Origin: Ignavibacteriaceae bacterium | GTDB taxonomy: Bacteria; Bacteroidota; Ignavibacteria; Ignavibacteriales; Ignavibacteriaceae | Assembly: GCA_013388545.1 (NCBI GenBank) | Contig: JACAFB010000002.1 | Span: 110,260 to 174,259 of the forward strand | Length of the DNA: 64,000 nucleotides | Direction: 5' to 3' | Shown: one piece after another, positions 1-8,909 of the stretch | Layout: every line of letters begins with the position of its first letter | How positions within the stretch are numbered: the first letter of the stretch is position 1 | Notes under the pieces: generated by a model | Database searches by the model: none | What the model saw: only the letters and a program-made list of their open reading frames with translations | Told to the model about the DNA's origin: nothing | Position numbers and translations under genes: made by a program

Positions 1-411
1 TTCTGAGAATTCATCGTCCGCTTTTTTGAAAAACTCGTAATTCCTGCCGGATTCTGTCAGACACACATTGGTAAACTTGCCTCTGATAAAAAAGTAAATT
101 GAAAAATTCTTAAATAAGAATCTGATTAACCTGTCATTATTAGAAATTGAGATTGATTGAATTTTTGCGGGAAGAAATTTCTGAAAAAATCCAATTGAGT
201 TTTTCTTTGCTCTTTTAAAGCTATCCCTTAAGATTAAGAAGGGTAATCCGGGATTAACGCTTATTTCTATAAACTGAGTCTTTCCATTTTTATTAAATGA
301 AAGAATCAACTTTTCTTTTTCTTGTGAGAAAGCATCGTTTAAAACAAATCCATCCAGTTCGTTGTTTAATTCAACTGCGAGCCGGTTCAGAATAAAATAG
401 TTTTTAAACAT
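1..411 (-). CDS. NFACT-N / RqcH-like (fibronectin-binding A N-terminal domain) protein, partial
   Basis: Open for 137 codons from ATG at 411 to the window edge, so the C-terminal part is missing. It begins MFKNYFILNRLAVELNNEL, which resembles the opening helix of NFACT-N domains, followed by strand-rich sequence ending in FTNVCLTESGRNYEFF. Family members (RqcH/Rqc2/FbpA) bind 60S/50S-tRNA complexes and add alanine tails to stalled nascent chains; that role is family knowledge, not visible here. It diverges from the transporter gene at 533 with a 121-bp gap. The assignment rests only on N-terminal resemblance, so another NFACT-N protein of different function is possible. Confidence 0.6.
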   Translation of the reverse strand, partial: MFKNYFILNRLAVELNNELDGFVLNDAFSQEKEKLILSFNKNGKTQFIEISVNPGLPFLILRDSFKRAKKNSIGFFQKFLPAKIQSISISNNDRLIRFLFKNFSIYFFIRGKFTNVCLTESGRNYEFFKKADDEFSE

Positions 412-475
412 TCAGAATACCAATTTAAAATCGCTATAAATTCATCTGAATAAATATATACAAGTTATCATCTCT

Positions 476-504
476 TTGTTAGTAAAAATAAGCTTACATA
501 TATT
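476..504 (+). promoter_or_regulatory. sigma-70-like promoter for the POT transporter gene
   Basis: TTGTTA at 476-481 and TATATT at 499-504 are separated by exactly 17 bp, four and five matches to TTGACA and TATAAT. Transcription would start near 511, leaving about 20 nt of leader that contains the AGAGGTG ribosome-binding site at 521-527. Confidence 0.5.
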
Positions 505-532
505 TACAGCCAATCATTAAAGAGGTGTTAAA

Positions 533-1813
533 TTGGCTGTTTCAGAAAACATAAACAAACTAAAATCCGGTTTCCAAACTTCATTCTGGGTAGCAAACGG
601 AATGGAACTTTTCGAAAGACTTGCTTACTACGGACAAGCAACAATTCTTAGTGTTTTTCTCCGCGATCACCTCAATTTTAATGAGGTCCAGGCAGGACAG
701 CTTTCATCCATTTTCGGTGGTTTAATTTACTTTCTGCCGATTTTTGCAGGTGCTCTTGCAGATAAGTTTGGTTTCAGAAAAGCTTTTTCATTTGCATTTT
801 TTGTTCTTGCAATAGGCTACTTTCTTATCGGTTCAACCGGTATGTTAAGTTTTAAAGGAGTTTACTCGGAAACAAATTTGTTCTTGATTCTCACCTTAAT
901 CCTTGTGTTCACAGCAATCGGTGGATCTTTTATTAAACCAAGTGTACTTGGAACAGTTGCTTTAACAACTACTTCTGAAACTAAATCGCTCGGATATGCA
1001 ATTTACTATTGGCTGGTGAATATGGGAGCTGCAATTGGTCCTTTTATTGCATTTCTTGTTCGGGATTCCTTCGGTATTGAGTTTGTCTATATTGTTTCTG
1101 CTGTGAGCTGTGGCTTGATGTTTATTACAACAATTTTATTCTATAAAGAACCCGAAGCAAAAGTAAATGAAAAACGTGATGATATTGTTTCCGTTGTCAG
1201 GAATCTTTTTACTGTAGTAAAGAATTTCAAGTTCATGATTTTCCTGCTCATTTTTGCACTTTACTGGATTGTATTTTGGGAGTTCTTTATAGTAATTCCA
1301 TTTTATGTTTCCGATTATATTTCACCTGAGGCTCCCATTGAATTGATTCTGTCAGTCGGAGCCTGGACAATCATCTTTCTTCAGATTCCTATTAACAGGC
1401 TTACGAAAAACATCCCTACACCAACTGCAATTATGATTGGATTTATTTTCGCTGCTTTGAGCTGGTTCCTTCTCTATTTTTCTTTCCTTGCCGGAGTTAC
1501 TGTAGGTGTTGGACTTATAATTGGGACAATTTTTATTTTCTCAGTTGGTGAACAGACTCAGGCACCAAGGTTTTATGAATATCTTGCCGATCTTGCTCCA
1601 AAAGGACAGGCAGCCTTGTTCCAGGGTTTTGCTTTTCTTCCAATTGCAATTGCGTGGACTTTCGGCGGTACTTTTGGCGGTTGGATCTATCAAAGCTTCG
1701 GACGAAAGGAAGTCGGTCAGCCGGAAATCGTATTTCTTATTATCGGATTAGTTGGAGTTGCCGCTGCCTTATTGATGTGGATCTATAATTTATTAGTACA
1801 TAAAGCCAAATAG
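533..1813 (+). CDS. POT/PTR2-type major facilitator transporter
   Basis: A 426-aa integral membrane protein with about 12 hydrophobic segments. Near the N-terminus, MELFERLAYYG matches the ExxER-x-x-YY signature of proton-coupled oligopeptide (POT) transporters, in which the Glu/Arg residues couple proton movement. Family members import di- and tripeptides, or related solutes, across the inner membrane. It is shorter than the usual 14-helix bacterial POT proteins (about 460-500 aa). The start is TTG, chosen because AGAGGTG lies five bases upstream and the protein opens directly on the conserved region. It is a single-gene unit with its own promoter. The substrate cannot be read from sequence. 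Confidence 0.8.
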   Translation: MAVSENINKLKSGFQTSFWVANGMELFERLAYYGQATILSVFLRDHLNFNEVQAGQLSSIFGGLIYFLPIFAGALADKFGFRKAFSFAFFVLAIGYFLIGSTGMLSFKGVYSETNLFLILTLILVFTAIGGSFIKPSVLGTVALTTTSETKSLGYAIYYWLVNMGAAIGPFIAFLVRDSFGIEFVYIVSAVSCGLMFITTILFYKEPEAKVNEKRDDIVSVVRNLFTVVKNFKFMIFLLIFALYWIVFWEFFIVIPFYVSDYISPEAPIELILSVGAWTIIFLQIPINRLTKNIPTPTAIMIGFIFAALSWFLLYFSFLAGVTVGVGLIIGTIFIFSVGEQTQAPRFYEYLADLAPKGQAALFQGFAFLPIAIAWTFGGTFGGWIYQSFGRKEVGQPEIVFLIIGLVGVAAALLMWIYNLLVHKAK

Positions 1814-1877
1814 AAATAAAGGCTTCGATCTTTAACTGAATTTGATTTAATATTCGATTGATAATATATTTCGTTAA

Positions 1878-2624
1878 ATGAAAAAGTACTTAAAAAAAGC
1901 GCTGATTGCTCTAACTATATTTTTAATCATACTGGTTCTGCTTGATTTAATCATACTGCCGTGGTACGTATCCTCGCCTGAAGTTGCTGTTCCAAATGTT
2001 GTTGGTAAAAGTGAAGAACAAGCAATTTCAATTCTCTCACATCTTGGTTTTGATCCTAAATTAGCTGATACTACTTATGATACTAAATATCCCGAAGGAA
2101 TAATATTTCATCAAAAACCACAATCAGGAAAGCTTGTTAAAAAGGGAAGAATCATTTACTTGTTCCTCAGCGGGGGAGAGAAGCTGGTTAAAGTACCACA
2201 GTTAAAAGGGAAAAATATTCGTGATGCAAAATTCGCTTTGGAAAGAGTTGGACTTTCATTGGGGAATATCGAAGAGCTTGAATCAAATCAACCAAAGGAC
2301 ATGATTTTCGATCAGGAATATATTGAGGGTTCACCTTTGAAGAAGGGTAGTACTGTGGGAGTTAGTGTTAGCATTGGAATTGGAGGAGGCGAAATAATTG
2401 TCCCGAATTTAATTGGTAAATCTCTGGCTGAAGCACAAATAATTATTAAAGACAGTTCGTTTGCGATTGGCAAAATAAATTATCAGCCTTCATCCACTCT
2501 TCTGCCAAATACCGTGATTGATCAATATCCAACCGGCGGCAACAAATTAAACAAGGGAGATAAAATTGATCTCTTCGTTACAAGAGCATCTGTTACTGGA
2601 GAAGAAACTTTACGAGAGGAATGA
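1878..2624 (+). CDS. membrane-anchored protein with three PASTA domains
   Basis: 248 aa with one N-terminal membrane helix (about residues 8-31) followed by three PASTA repeats at about 37-100, 103-170 and 173-238, each carrying the VPNVVGKS/VPQLKGKN/VPNLIGKS type opening. PASTA domains bind peptidoglycan or beta-lactam-like ligands in penicillin-binding proteins and Ser/Thr kinases, but no kinase or transpeptidase domain is attached here. The topology places the repeats in the periplasm. The stop codon overlaps the rpe start (ATGA), so the two are probably co-translated, although no functional link to the pentose phosphate enzyme is evident. Confidence 0.85.
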   Translation: MKKYLKKALIALTIFLIILVLLDLIILPWYVSSPEVAVPNVVGKSEEQAISILSHLGFDPKLADTTYDTKYPEGIIFHQKPQSGKLVKKGRIIYLFLSGGEKLVKVPQLKGKNIRDAKFALERVGLSLGNIEELESNQPKDMIFDQEYIEGSPLKKGSTVGVSVSIGIGGGEIIVPNLIGKSLAEAQIIIKDSSFAIGKINYQPSSTLLPNTVIDQYPTGGNKLNKGDKIDLFVTRASVTGEETLREE

Positions 2625-3277
2625 TGGGAATTCTGGCGCCTTCAATTTTATCGGCTGACTTTTCAAATTTATCACAACAAATCAGGCTGACCGAAATGGC
2701 CGGGGCTGATTGGATTCATTGTGACGTTATGGATGGACAATTTGTCCCTAATCTTACATTCGGGCCTGTTGTAGTTGAAGCAGCCCGAAAAGTAACAAGG
2801 CTTCCAATTGACGTTCACCTTATGATTAAAAACCCGGATAATCTTATTGAGGAATTCTTTAAAGCCGGTGCAGATTTTATCTCAGTGCATTTTGAAGAAG
2901 TGGTTCACCTGAACCGGACTGTTAAAAGAATTAAGGACTTTGGCATTAAAGCAGGCGTTGCAATCAATCCTTCAACTCCTGTCAGCAGTCTGGAAAATAT
3001 AGCCGAATACATCGATCTGCTTTTGATAATGACTGTTAATCCGGGATTTGGCGGACAAAGTTTTATTTCAAATTCATTTAAAAAAATAACAGAAGCAGCT
3101 GAGCTCAGGAAAAAATTAAATGCAAATTTCCTGATAGAAGTTGATGGTGGAATAAATAAAGAAACTATAAGCAGGGTTAGAGATGCCGGTTGTGATGTGT
3201 TTGTTGCCGGTTCCGCAATATTTCATTCAGAAAATATTCCGGCAGAAACGGCAGCACTGAAAAATTTGATAAAGTAG
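2621..3277 (+). CDS. rpe: ribulose-phosphate 3-epimerase
   Basis: 218 aa, the normal family length. It interconverts ribulose-5-phosphate and xylulose-5-phosphate in the pentose phosphate pathway, in the cytoplasm. Visible signatures include the N-terminal APSILSADF, the metal-site HCDVMDGQFVPN with catalytic Asp, HLMI, MTVNPGFGGQ and the late EVDGGI. Two adjacent ATG codons exist at 2621 and 2624. The first overlaps the upstream PASTA gene by four bases, suggesting translational coupling. Confidence 0.97.
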   Translation: MMGILAPSILSADFSNLSQQIRLTEMAGADWIHCDVMDGQFVPNLTFGPVVVEAARKVTRLPIDVHLMIKNPDNLIEEFFKAGADFISVHFEEVVHLNRTVKRIKDFGIKAGVAINPSTPVSSLENIAEYIDLLLIMTVNPGFGGQSFISNSFKKITEAAELRKKLNANFLIEVDGGINKETISRVRDAGCDVFVAGSAIFHSENIPAETAALKNLIK

Positions 3278-3342
3278 TAATCAGGTATCTCTTAAGAACT
3301 CAAACTCGTTTCAATCATTTCTTATTTTAATCTTATTGTAAA

Positions 3343-4488
3343 TTGATTACTCAAATCATAAATATTTCAATCGAAGAATCAAAAACGGATATTTTTAAGA
3401 AGTACAGGATAAATGAAGAAAAGCTGGATTTCCTGGGTAATTGCATTGAAGTCAGGAACGTGTCACACTCAGATCTGGATGAATTAAAATGTTTTGCAGA
3501 AGCAAATAGAATTGAATTATTCATTAGCACTGAAAGCCAGTTCAACACAAATATACTGATCACAAAAAATATTTTTGAATTAAGAAAATCTTTTTCAATT
3601 TCAGGTTTATCATCTGCTGTTTCAATACTTTCTTCAATTGATAATTTTCTCAACTACAATGAAATAAATTACCGGATTAATAATCGTGAACTGAACTTTA
3701 ATCGCGCATACCTGATGGGAATACTTAATGTTACTCCTGATTCGTTTTCAGACGGTGGTAGATTCAGAGACTCTGATGCAGCAGCAGAATATGGATTAGA
3801 AATGATTTCAAATGGTGTAGATATTATTGATGTTGGGGGCGAATCAACCAGACCGGGAAGCGACCCCGTCGGTTTAAATGAAGAAATTGACAGAGTGATT
3901 CCGGTAATAGAAAAGATATCAAAGGCTGATCCCGATGCCATAATTTCGGTTGATACAACAAAAAGTAATGTTGCTGATTTGGCACTACAAGCGGGTGCTT
4001 CAATTATTAACGACGTCAGCGGCTTAACATTGGATCCTCAGATGATTGATACAGCTGCAAACTACAATGCATCTGTAGTAATTATGCATATTAAAGGAAC
4101 ACCCAAAACAATGCAAACAAATCCTGATTATGTAAATTTAATAGAAGAGATTTACGGTTTTTTATATAATCAGTGTATTAAGGCAAAAAATAAAGGTATT
4201 AAAAATATTTTTATTGATCCCGGGATAGGTTTTGGGAAAAGAATAGAACACAATTTTGAAATTATTAACCGACTTGAAGAATTTAAATCCTTAGGTTTTC
4301 CTATTTTAACGGGTGTATCAAGAAAATCTTTTTTAGGAAAGTCTTTCGATCTTGAGATTGATCAACGGGATTTTATTTCAGCAATTACGGATGCTGTAGC
4401 AATTAAGAATGCAGCCAGAATTATACGCACTCACAATGTTAAATTTGGTTTACAGGTAGTTAAATTATTGAATCATTTTATTCGATAA
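3343..4488 (+). CDS. folP: dihydropteroate synthase with N-terminal extension
   Basis: 381 aa. Residues 124-381 form the DHPS TIM barrel with GILNVTPDSFSDGG at 127-140, the pterin-loop GGESTRPGS, and FIDPGIGFGK. It condenses p-aminobenzoate with hydroxymethyldihydropterin diphosphate in folate synthesis. About 120 residues precede the barrel, more than in the E. coli enzyme (282 aa), and I do not recognise a function for this extension. The start is read as TTG at 3343 because no ATG lies nearby; an alternative internal start would shorten only the extension. cdaA follows after six bases, an arrangement often seen in Bacteroidota. Confidence 0.93.
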   Translation: MITQIINISIEESKTDIFKKYRINEEKLDFLGNCIEVRNVSHSDLDELKCFAEANRIELFISTESQFNTNILITKNIFELRKSFSISGLSSAVSILSSIDNFLNYNEINYRINNRELNFNRAYLMGILNVTPDSFSDGGRFRDSDAAAEYGLEMISNGVDIIDVGGESTRPGSDPVGLNEEIDRVIPVIEKISKADPDAIISVDTTKSNVADLALQAGASIINDVSGLTLDPQMIDTAANYNASVVIMHIKGTPKTMQTNPDYVNLIEEIYGFLYNQCIKAKNKGIKNIFIDPGIGFGKRIEHNFEIINRLEEFKSLGFPILTGVSRKSFLGKSFDLEIDQRDFISAITDAVAIKNAARIIRTHNVKFGLQVVKLLNHFIR

Positions 4489-4494
4489 GCAATA

Positions 4495-5313
4495 GTGTTT
4501 GACTTATTCAAATTCGGTTTTATAACTTTTACTTTTGCCGATCTGATCGACATTCTGATCGTATCATTTATTCTTTTAAAGTTGTATACCATACTCAGAG
4601 GCACAATTGCTGCACAAATATTTTTCGGGTTAATGATCGTGCTCATTCTTTCATTTATCGCACAAGCTGCAAACTTTAAAGCATTAAGCTGGTTATTAAA
4701 ACTTGTAACAGACATTTGGGTAATCGCATTTCTGATCTTATTCCAGCCTGAGATCAGAAGAGTGCTGGTGATTCTTGCGCGTAATCCATTCTTTAAAATA
4801 TTTTCAAGACCCGTATCAGCCGAAACAGCAATTATTGTTGCTGAAGCTGCTTATGAATTATCTCAGCGTCAGCACGGAGCTTTAATAGTATTGATCAAAT
4901 CATCAGGCATTCGTGGTTTTGCCGAGACCGGTGAAATCATAAATGCAAGACTTAGTAAAGGATTATTGACTTCAATATTTTTTCCAAGATCAACTTTACA
5001 CGATGGTGCGGTTATTATCAATAACAACGTGATTGAAGCTGCAAGGTGTACACTACCATTATCCGCAACAACTAAATATCAGGGAGATAACCTTGGTATG
5101 CGGCACAGAGCAGGTCTGGGAATTTCTGAACAAGCAGATGTAATCACTGTAATTGTATCAGAAGAAACCGGAAGCATATCTGTCGCTGAGGAAGGAAATT
5201 TAACCAGAGGATTATCAAAAGAAGCTTTGAAACAAAGATTAACTAAAAACCTTCAAGGTTCTACTGTTAAGGGTATAAGAAATATCTTTAAAAAAAATGT
5301 ACGAGAAAGCTAA
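4495..5313 (+). CDS. cdaA: membrane diadenylate cyclase (c-di-AMP synthase)
   Basis: 272 aa. Three N-terminal hydrophobic segments (about residues 11-85) precede a DAC/DisA_N domain with the catalytic DGA motif at 170-172 and RHR at 203-205. It joins two ATP molecules into cyclic di-AMP at the cytoplasmic membrane face, a second messenger for potassium and osmotic balance and wall homeostasis. The start is GTG six bases after folP. No cdaR/ybbR-type regulator or glmM flanks it, unlike the Firmicutes cdaA-cdaR-glmM layout. The last 17 bases overlap the next gene. Confidence 0.93.
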   Translation: MFDLFKFGFITFTFADLIDILIVSFILLKLYTILRGTIAAQIFFGLMIVLILSFIAQAANFKALSWLLKLVTDIWVIAFLILFQPEIRRVLVILARNPFFKIFSRPVSAETAIIVAEAAYELSQRQHGALIVLIKSSGIRGFAETGEIINARLSKGLLTSIFFPRSTLHDGAVIINNNVIEAARCTLPLSATTKYQGDNLGMRHRAGLGISEQADVITVIVSEETGSISVAEEGNLTRGLSKEALKQRLTKNLQGSTVKGIRNIFKKNVRES

Positions 5314-5956
5314 AACTTGTGCAATAATTCCTTTCTTTAATGAACAAACATCAATAAGGGAGGTTGTTGAAAGAACAAAAAATTATGTTGATTGCATAAT
5401 CGGGGTTAATGACGGTTCGACTGATGATTCGGAAGAGCGTATAAAAAATATTGATAATGTTTTGCTGATAAGTTTTTCTGAAAATAAAGGAAAGGGATTT
5501 GCAATCAGAAAAGCTTTTGAAAAAGCTATTGAACTTGATTACGACTATTTTTTAATTCTTGATGCTGATTTACAGCATCCTCCGGAATTAATTCCTGGTT
5601 TGGTCGGATTGTTGAACAATTGCGATATTGTATGTGGAAATCGTATGAATAATACAGGTCGTATGCCGATTCAAAGAATTTTAAGTAACAGATTAACTTC
5701 ACTTTTACTTTCTTTGAAGACAGGAATTGATATTATGGATAGCCAATGCGGATTTAGAGCATTCAAGAAAGAAATTATTCCAAAGCTGATACCTGGTAAC
5801 AATGGCTATGAAGCTGAAAGTGAAATTTTGATTCTTGCGGCAAGAAATAACTTTAAAATTGGTTTTTTTGATATACCTTCAGTCTATGAAAATCAAACCA
5901 GCAAAATGAAGCCCGTTAAAACTATTTTGGGATTTATAAAAACATTATTTATGTAA
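5297..5956 (+). CDS. GT2-family glycosyltransferase (DPM1-like)
   Basis: 219 aa with a single GT-A domain: an IIPFFNEQTS opening, VNDGSTDDS for nucleotide binding, and the LDADLQHPP metal-binding DxD region. This pattern is typical of polyprenyl-phosphate mannosyl- and glucosyltransferase-like GT2 enzymes. The C-terminus has no clear membrane anchor. Donor and acceptor cannot be inferred. It overlaps cdaA by 17 bp and is followed after five bases by the CHAD gene, so it probably belongs to the folP-cdaA transcription unit. Confidence 0.85.
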   Translation: MYEKAKTCAIIPFFNEQTSIREVVERTKNYVDCIIGVNDGSTDDSEERIKNIDNVLLISFSENKGKGFAIRKAFEKAIELDYDYFLILDADLQHPPELIPGLVGLLNNCDIVCGNRMNNTGRMPIQRILSNRLTSLLLSLKTGIDIMDSQCGFRAFKKEIIPKLIPGNNGYEAESEILILAARNNFKIGFFDIPSVYENQTSKMKPVKTILGFIKTLFM

Positions 5957-5961
5957 TCAGT

Positions 5962-6423
5962 ATGAGCAAATCCAGGAAATGGGAAATATCTGGCTTGAGT
6001 AAAAAGCAAACTCTCAGTAGCGCATTAAAACGAATATTTAATACCAGAATAAAAACTTTGTTACGAGCTATTGAGAAATATTTTGAAACCGGTTCCGTAG
6101 AAGCTCTTCACGAGGTAAGAATCGGATTAAGAAGAGTGAGATATTCACTTGAATTATTTTTCTGCTGCATTGATAAAAATGTTTTTTTTAAATTCTATAA
6201 AAATATTGAAGAATTGCAGGATTTATCAGGTCTGGTTCGTGATATTGATATTATGAAAATAAATATTGAAAGCATTTCTTCGGATAAAAATATTGATATT
6301 CCTGCCTCAATAACTGAGGAGCTTGAATCACGCAGAAAAAATCTTGAAGATGATCTTAGATTAAAACTAATGAAATTTACCCGTAGTAAAACATTAAAAG
6401 AGTTCAACAAATTACTTGACTAA
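5962..6423 (+). CDS. CHAD-domain protein
   Basis: 153 aa, largely helical and rich in Arg/Lys and Glu. It shows the CHAD hallmark EALHEVRIGLRRVRYSLELF at about residues 48-67 and a later DLSGLVRDIDIM. CHAD domains are positively charged helical bundles that bind polyphosphate. The protein is about half the usual 250-300 aa CHAD length, so only one helical repeat may be present. No CYTH (triphosphatase) domain is attached. A Ppx/GppA-family gene lies at 11746, but the two are not adjacent, so a shared polyphosphate function is only suggestive. Confidence 0.8.
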   Translation: MSKSRKWEISGLSKKQTLSSALKRIFNTRIKTLLRAIEKYFETGSVEALHEVRIGLRRVRYSLELFFCCIDKNVFFKFYKNIEELQDLSGLVRDIDIMKINIESISSDKNIDIPASITEELESRRKNLEDDLRLKLMKFTRSKTLKEFNKLLD

Positions 6424-6434
6424 AGGAGCGAAAT

Positions 6435-7112
6435 ATGAAACTAAGATATTTTTCTCATTCGGCTTTTCAATTTACTTCTGCTTCAGGAAAGATAATTTTA
6501 ATTGATCCTTTCATAACCGGAAATCCTACCTCACCGGTAAAAGAAAAAGAGTTAAATGCTCATTACATAGTTCTAACCCACGCACACGGTGACCATATCG
6601 GGGATGCATTTTCAATTGCAAAAAGATGTGGGTCAACATTTATCTGTGTAAATGAACTGGCGAATTATTGTGCATCTAAAGGATTTAAAGCTCATAACAT
6701 GCATATAGGAGGCGGTTATAATTTTGAATTTGGTCGGCTAAAATTCACTATTGCTCACCATGGATCATCAACTCCCGATAACATTTACGGCGGCGAACCA
6801 GCAGGAGTAATTTTATCTATTGATGGAAAAAATATTTATCACACTGGCGATACAGGTTTGTTTTACGATATGAAACTCATTGGTGAAATGCATTCAATTG
6901 ATTATATGCTATTACCAATCGGAGACAATTTTACTATGGGAATCGACGATGCTGTAAAAGCTGTTGAGTTGACGAATCCTAAAATTGCAATTCCGATGCA
7001 CTACAATACATTCCCTGTGATTAATGCTGATCCATACGAATTTAAGAAAAAAGTAGAATCAATCGGCAAACGATGTCGTGTTATGGAATTTGGTGAAGTA
7101 ATCGATCTGTAA
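6435..7112 (+). CDS. metal-dependent hydrolase, UPF0173 metallo-beta-lactamase fold
   Basis: 225 aa, matching the family length. The metallo-beta-lactamase motif HAHGDH is at residues 49-54, with further metal ligands in FTIAHHGSS, HTGDTG and IPMHYNTFP. This is the UPF0173/YtkL type: a cytoplasmic two-metal hydrolase whose physiological substrate is not established. A good Shine-Dalgarno AAAGGAG sits just before the ATG, and the gene follows the CHAD gene by 11 bases. Confidence 0.9.
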   Translation: MKLRYFSHSAFQFTSASGKIILIDPFITGNPTSPVKEKELNAHYIVLTHAHGDHIGDAFSIAKRCGSTFICVNELANYCASKGFKAHNMHIGGGYNFEFGRLKFTIAHHGSSTPDNIYGGEPAGVILSIDGKNIYHTGDTGLFYDMKLIGEMHSIDYMLLPIGDNFTMGIDDAVKAVELTNPKIAIPMHYNTFPVINADPYEFKKKVESIGKRCRVMEFGEVIDL

Positions 7113-7144
7113 TTTTTAATATTTTATTAAAGAAAGAATAAACA

Positions 7145-7152
7145 TAACTTTG
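7145..7152 (+). promoter_or_regulatory. possible Bacteroidota-type -7 box before parA
   Basis: TAACTTTG fits the Bacteroidota -7 consensus TAnnTTTG and lies 31 bases before the parA ATG. No convincing -33 element is visible. The decamer AACATAACTT at 7141-7150 recurs upstream of ssb (minus strand, 47921-47930), which is the main reason for listing it. Confidence 0.3.
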
Positions 7153-7183
7153 TGTCGCATATTTTATCATTCAGAAAGAATAA

Positions 7184-7969
7184 ATGGGTAAAGTAATATC
7201 GATAGCAAATCAGAAAGGTGGTGTTGGAAAAACGACAACCGCAATCAATGTTTCATCACTGCTTGCTGCATCAGAGAAAAAAACCCTGCTTATTGACATT
7301 GATCCGCAGGCTAATTCTTCCTCCGGAATTGGTATCATTAATCACAGCCCGTCTGTGTATGATGTGCTGATAGGGAATAAAGAAGTATCTGAAGTTTCTA
7401 CTAACACTTTTATGCCTTTTCTTGACATCCTTCCCTCAAACATAAATCTTGTTGGTGCAGAAATCGAAATCATAGATATTCCCGGAAGAGAGAGCCTTCT
7501 AAAAACTGCTTTGCAAAACGCAAGGCAAATCTATGATTTTATAATTATCGATTGCCCGCCCTCATTGGGCTTGCTTACTTTAAACGCTCTTACTGCGAGT
7601 GATTCAATACTAATTCCTGTTCAGTGCGAATATTTTGCTCTCGAAGGACTGGGCAAATTGCTGAATACAATAAATATTGTTAAAAAGAACTTTAACAAAG
7701 ATCTATCAATTGAGGGTGTTTTGCTTACAATGTTTGATACCCGGTTACGGTTATCTCACCAGGTCGCAGAAGAAGTCAAAAAATATTTCGGAGATAAAGT
7801 ATTTAAGACTATAATTCACAGAAATGTAAGAATTTCAGAAGCACCAAGCTACGGAAAACCAATAATTCTATATGATGCTGTTTCCAGCGGTGCAAAAAAT
7901 TATATGGCACTTGCATCTGAACTTCTGGAAAACAATTCTTTCGAGATTAAGGCAGCGGGCAATGAGTAA
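7184..7969 (+). CDS. parA: chromosome-partitioning ATPase ParA/Soj
   Basis: 261 aa with the deviant Walker A box KGGVGKTT at residues 11-18, a Walker A' [13 protein letters not shown] and the Walker B region [12 protein letters not shown]. It is a nucleoid-bound dimeric ATPase that moves ParB-bound origin-proximal DNA. It overlaps parB by eight bases. Chromosomal parAB usually lies close to the replication origin, so the origin may not be far away, although no gidAB, dnaA or parS site is visible in this window. Confidence 0.95.
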   Translation: MGKVISIANQKGGVGKTTTAINVSSLLAASEKKTLLIDIDPQANSSSGIGIINHSPSVYDVLIGNKEVSEVSTNTFMPFLDILPSNINLVGAEIEIIDIPGRESLLKTALQNARQIYDFIIIDCPPSLGLLTLNALTASDSILIPVQCEYFALEGLGKLLNTINIVKKNFNKDLSIEGVLLTMFDTRLRLSHQVAEEVKKYFGDKVFKTIIHRNVRISEAPSYGKPIILYDAVSSGAKNYMALASELLENNSFEIKAAGNE

Positions 7970-8909
7970 GTTAAAACCTGGTTTGGGAAGAGGACTTGAT
8001 GCCCTCATTAGTCCGGATAAGCTCACTGAAGATTCTCAGGGCCAAAAAGTATTCAAAGAATTAGCGGCTGATAATGGCAAAGATTACGATATATTGACCC
8101 GTATTCCCGTAGAAAATATTTCTCCAAATCCTTTTCAACCAAGAACATCAATAAATCCTGAAGCTCAGGAAGAATTAAAAAAATCTATTTTGGCACATGG
8201 TTTAATCCAACCAATAACTGTAAGAAGAAAAGGCCAAAGAAACTATGAACTTGTTTCAGGCGAAAGAAGACTTAAAGCCTGCAAGGAAATAGGATACCGT
8301 GATATTCCTGCATATATAATTAAAGTCGACACTGATGAAGCTATGCTAGCTATGGCACTTATTGAAAATATTCAGCGCGAAAAATTAAATCCGATAGAAA
8401 TTGGCTTAGCTTACAAAAGACTTATGGATGAATGTCATTTAACCCAGGAGCAAATTGCCGATAAAGTTGGAAAGGACCGAACAACGGTTGCTAATTCGAT
8501 CAGGCTCTTAAAGCTGCCGCATGAAATTCAGGAAAGTTTAATTAAAGAAGAAATCTTTATGGGTCATGCCAGGGCACTGATTAACCTTCCAAATGCTGAA
8601 CTTCAGATCTATGCTCTAAACAAAATAAAAGAAAACAATCTTTCAGTTAGAAAAGTAGAACATTTGGTAAAAAAACTTTTAACTTCAGGCAAAGCAAATA
8701 AGCCGTTCCATATAATCAAAACCTCAGCTACATTATTAAATGCTAATGTAAGTGATCTTGAAGACAGACTCCGGAAAATATTAGGTACAAAAGTAATTTG
8801 TAAACAACAAAAAGATGGAAGCGGGGAAATTACAATTGAGTTTTATTCTCACGATGAACTTGAAAGATTGTTTGAACTATTTGAAAACATCAATAAAACA
8901 TATAATTAG
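7962..8909 (+). CDS. parB: chromosome-partitioning protein ParB
   Basis: 315 aa starting at the ATG inside the parA end ([16 protein letters not shown], the family's usual opening). The [10 protein letters not shown]-binding/ParB box is at residues 100-106, followed by [13 protein letters not shown] and a helix-turn-helix around [26 protein letters not shown]. It binds parS, spreads as a CTP-dependent clamp and stimulates ParA. The C-terminal dimerisation segment is present. A longer reading frame starts upstream at 7872, but this extension is parA out of frame and is not used. Confidence 0.95.
   Translation: MSKLKPGLGRGLDALISPDKLTEDSQGQKVFKELAADNGKDYDILTRIPVENISPNPFQPRTSINPEAQEELKKSILAHGLIQPITVRRKGQRNYELVSGERRLKACKEIGYRDIPAYIIKVDTDEAMLAMALIENIQREKLNPIEIGLAYKRLMDECHLTQEQIADKVGKDRTTVANSIRLLKLPHEIQESLIKEEIFMGHARALINLPNAELQIYALNKIKENNLSVRKVEHLVKKLLTSGKANKPFHIIKTSATLLNANVSDLEDRLRKILGTKVICKQQKDGSGEITIEFYSHDELERLFELFENINKTYN

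Noticed and set aside
1936..1964. Repeated TTTAATCATACTG in the PASTA gene transmembrane codons
   Set aside because: Encodes a Leu/Ile-rich helix; the repeat reflects simple codon use rather than a functional DNA element.
3318..3331. TTTCTTATTTTAAT shared by the folP and nadB upstream regions (3318-3331 and 10103-10116)
   Set aside because: A 14-mer of A/T with one C can recur by chance in AT-rich spacers, and no promoter spacing supports it.
3351..3941. Minus-strand open frames opposite folP
   Set aside because: They mirror folP codon structure and have no ribosome-binding site or recognised domain.
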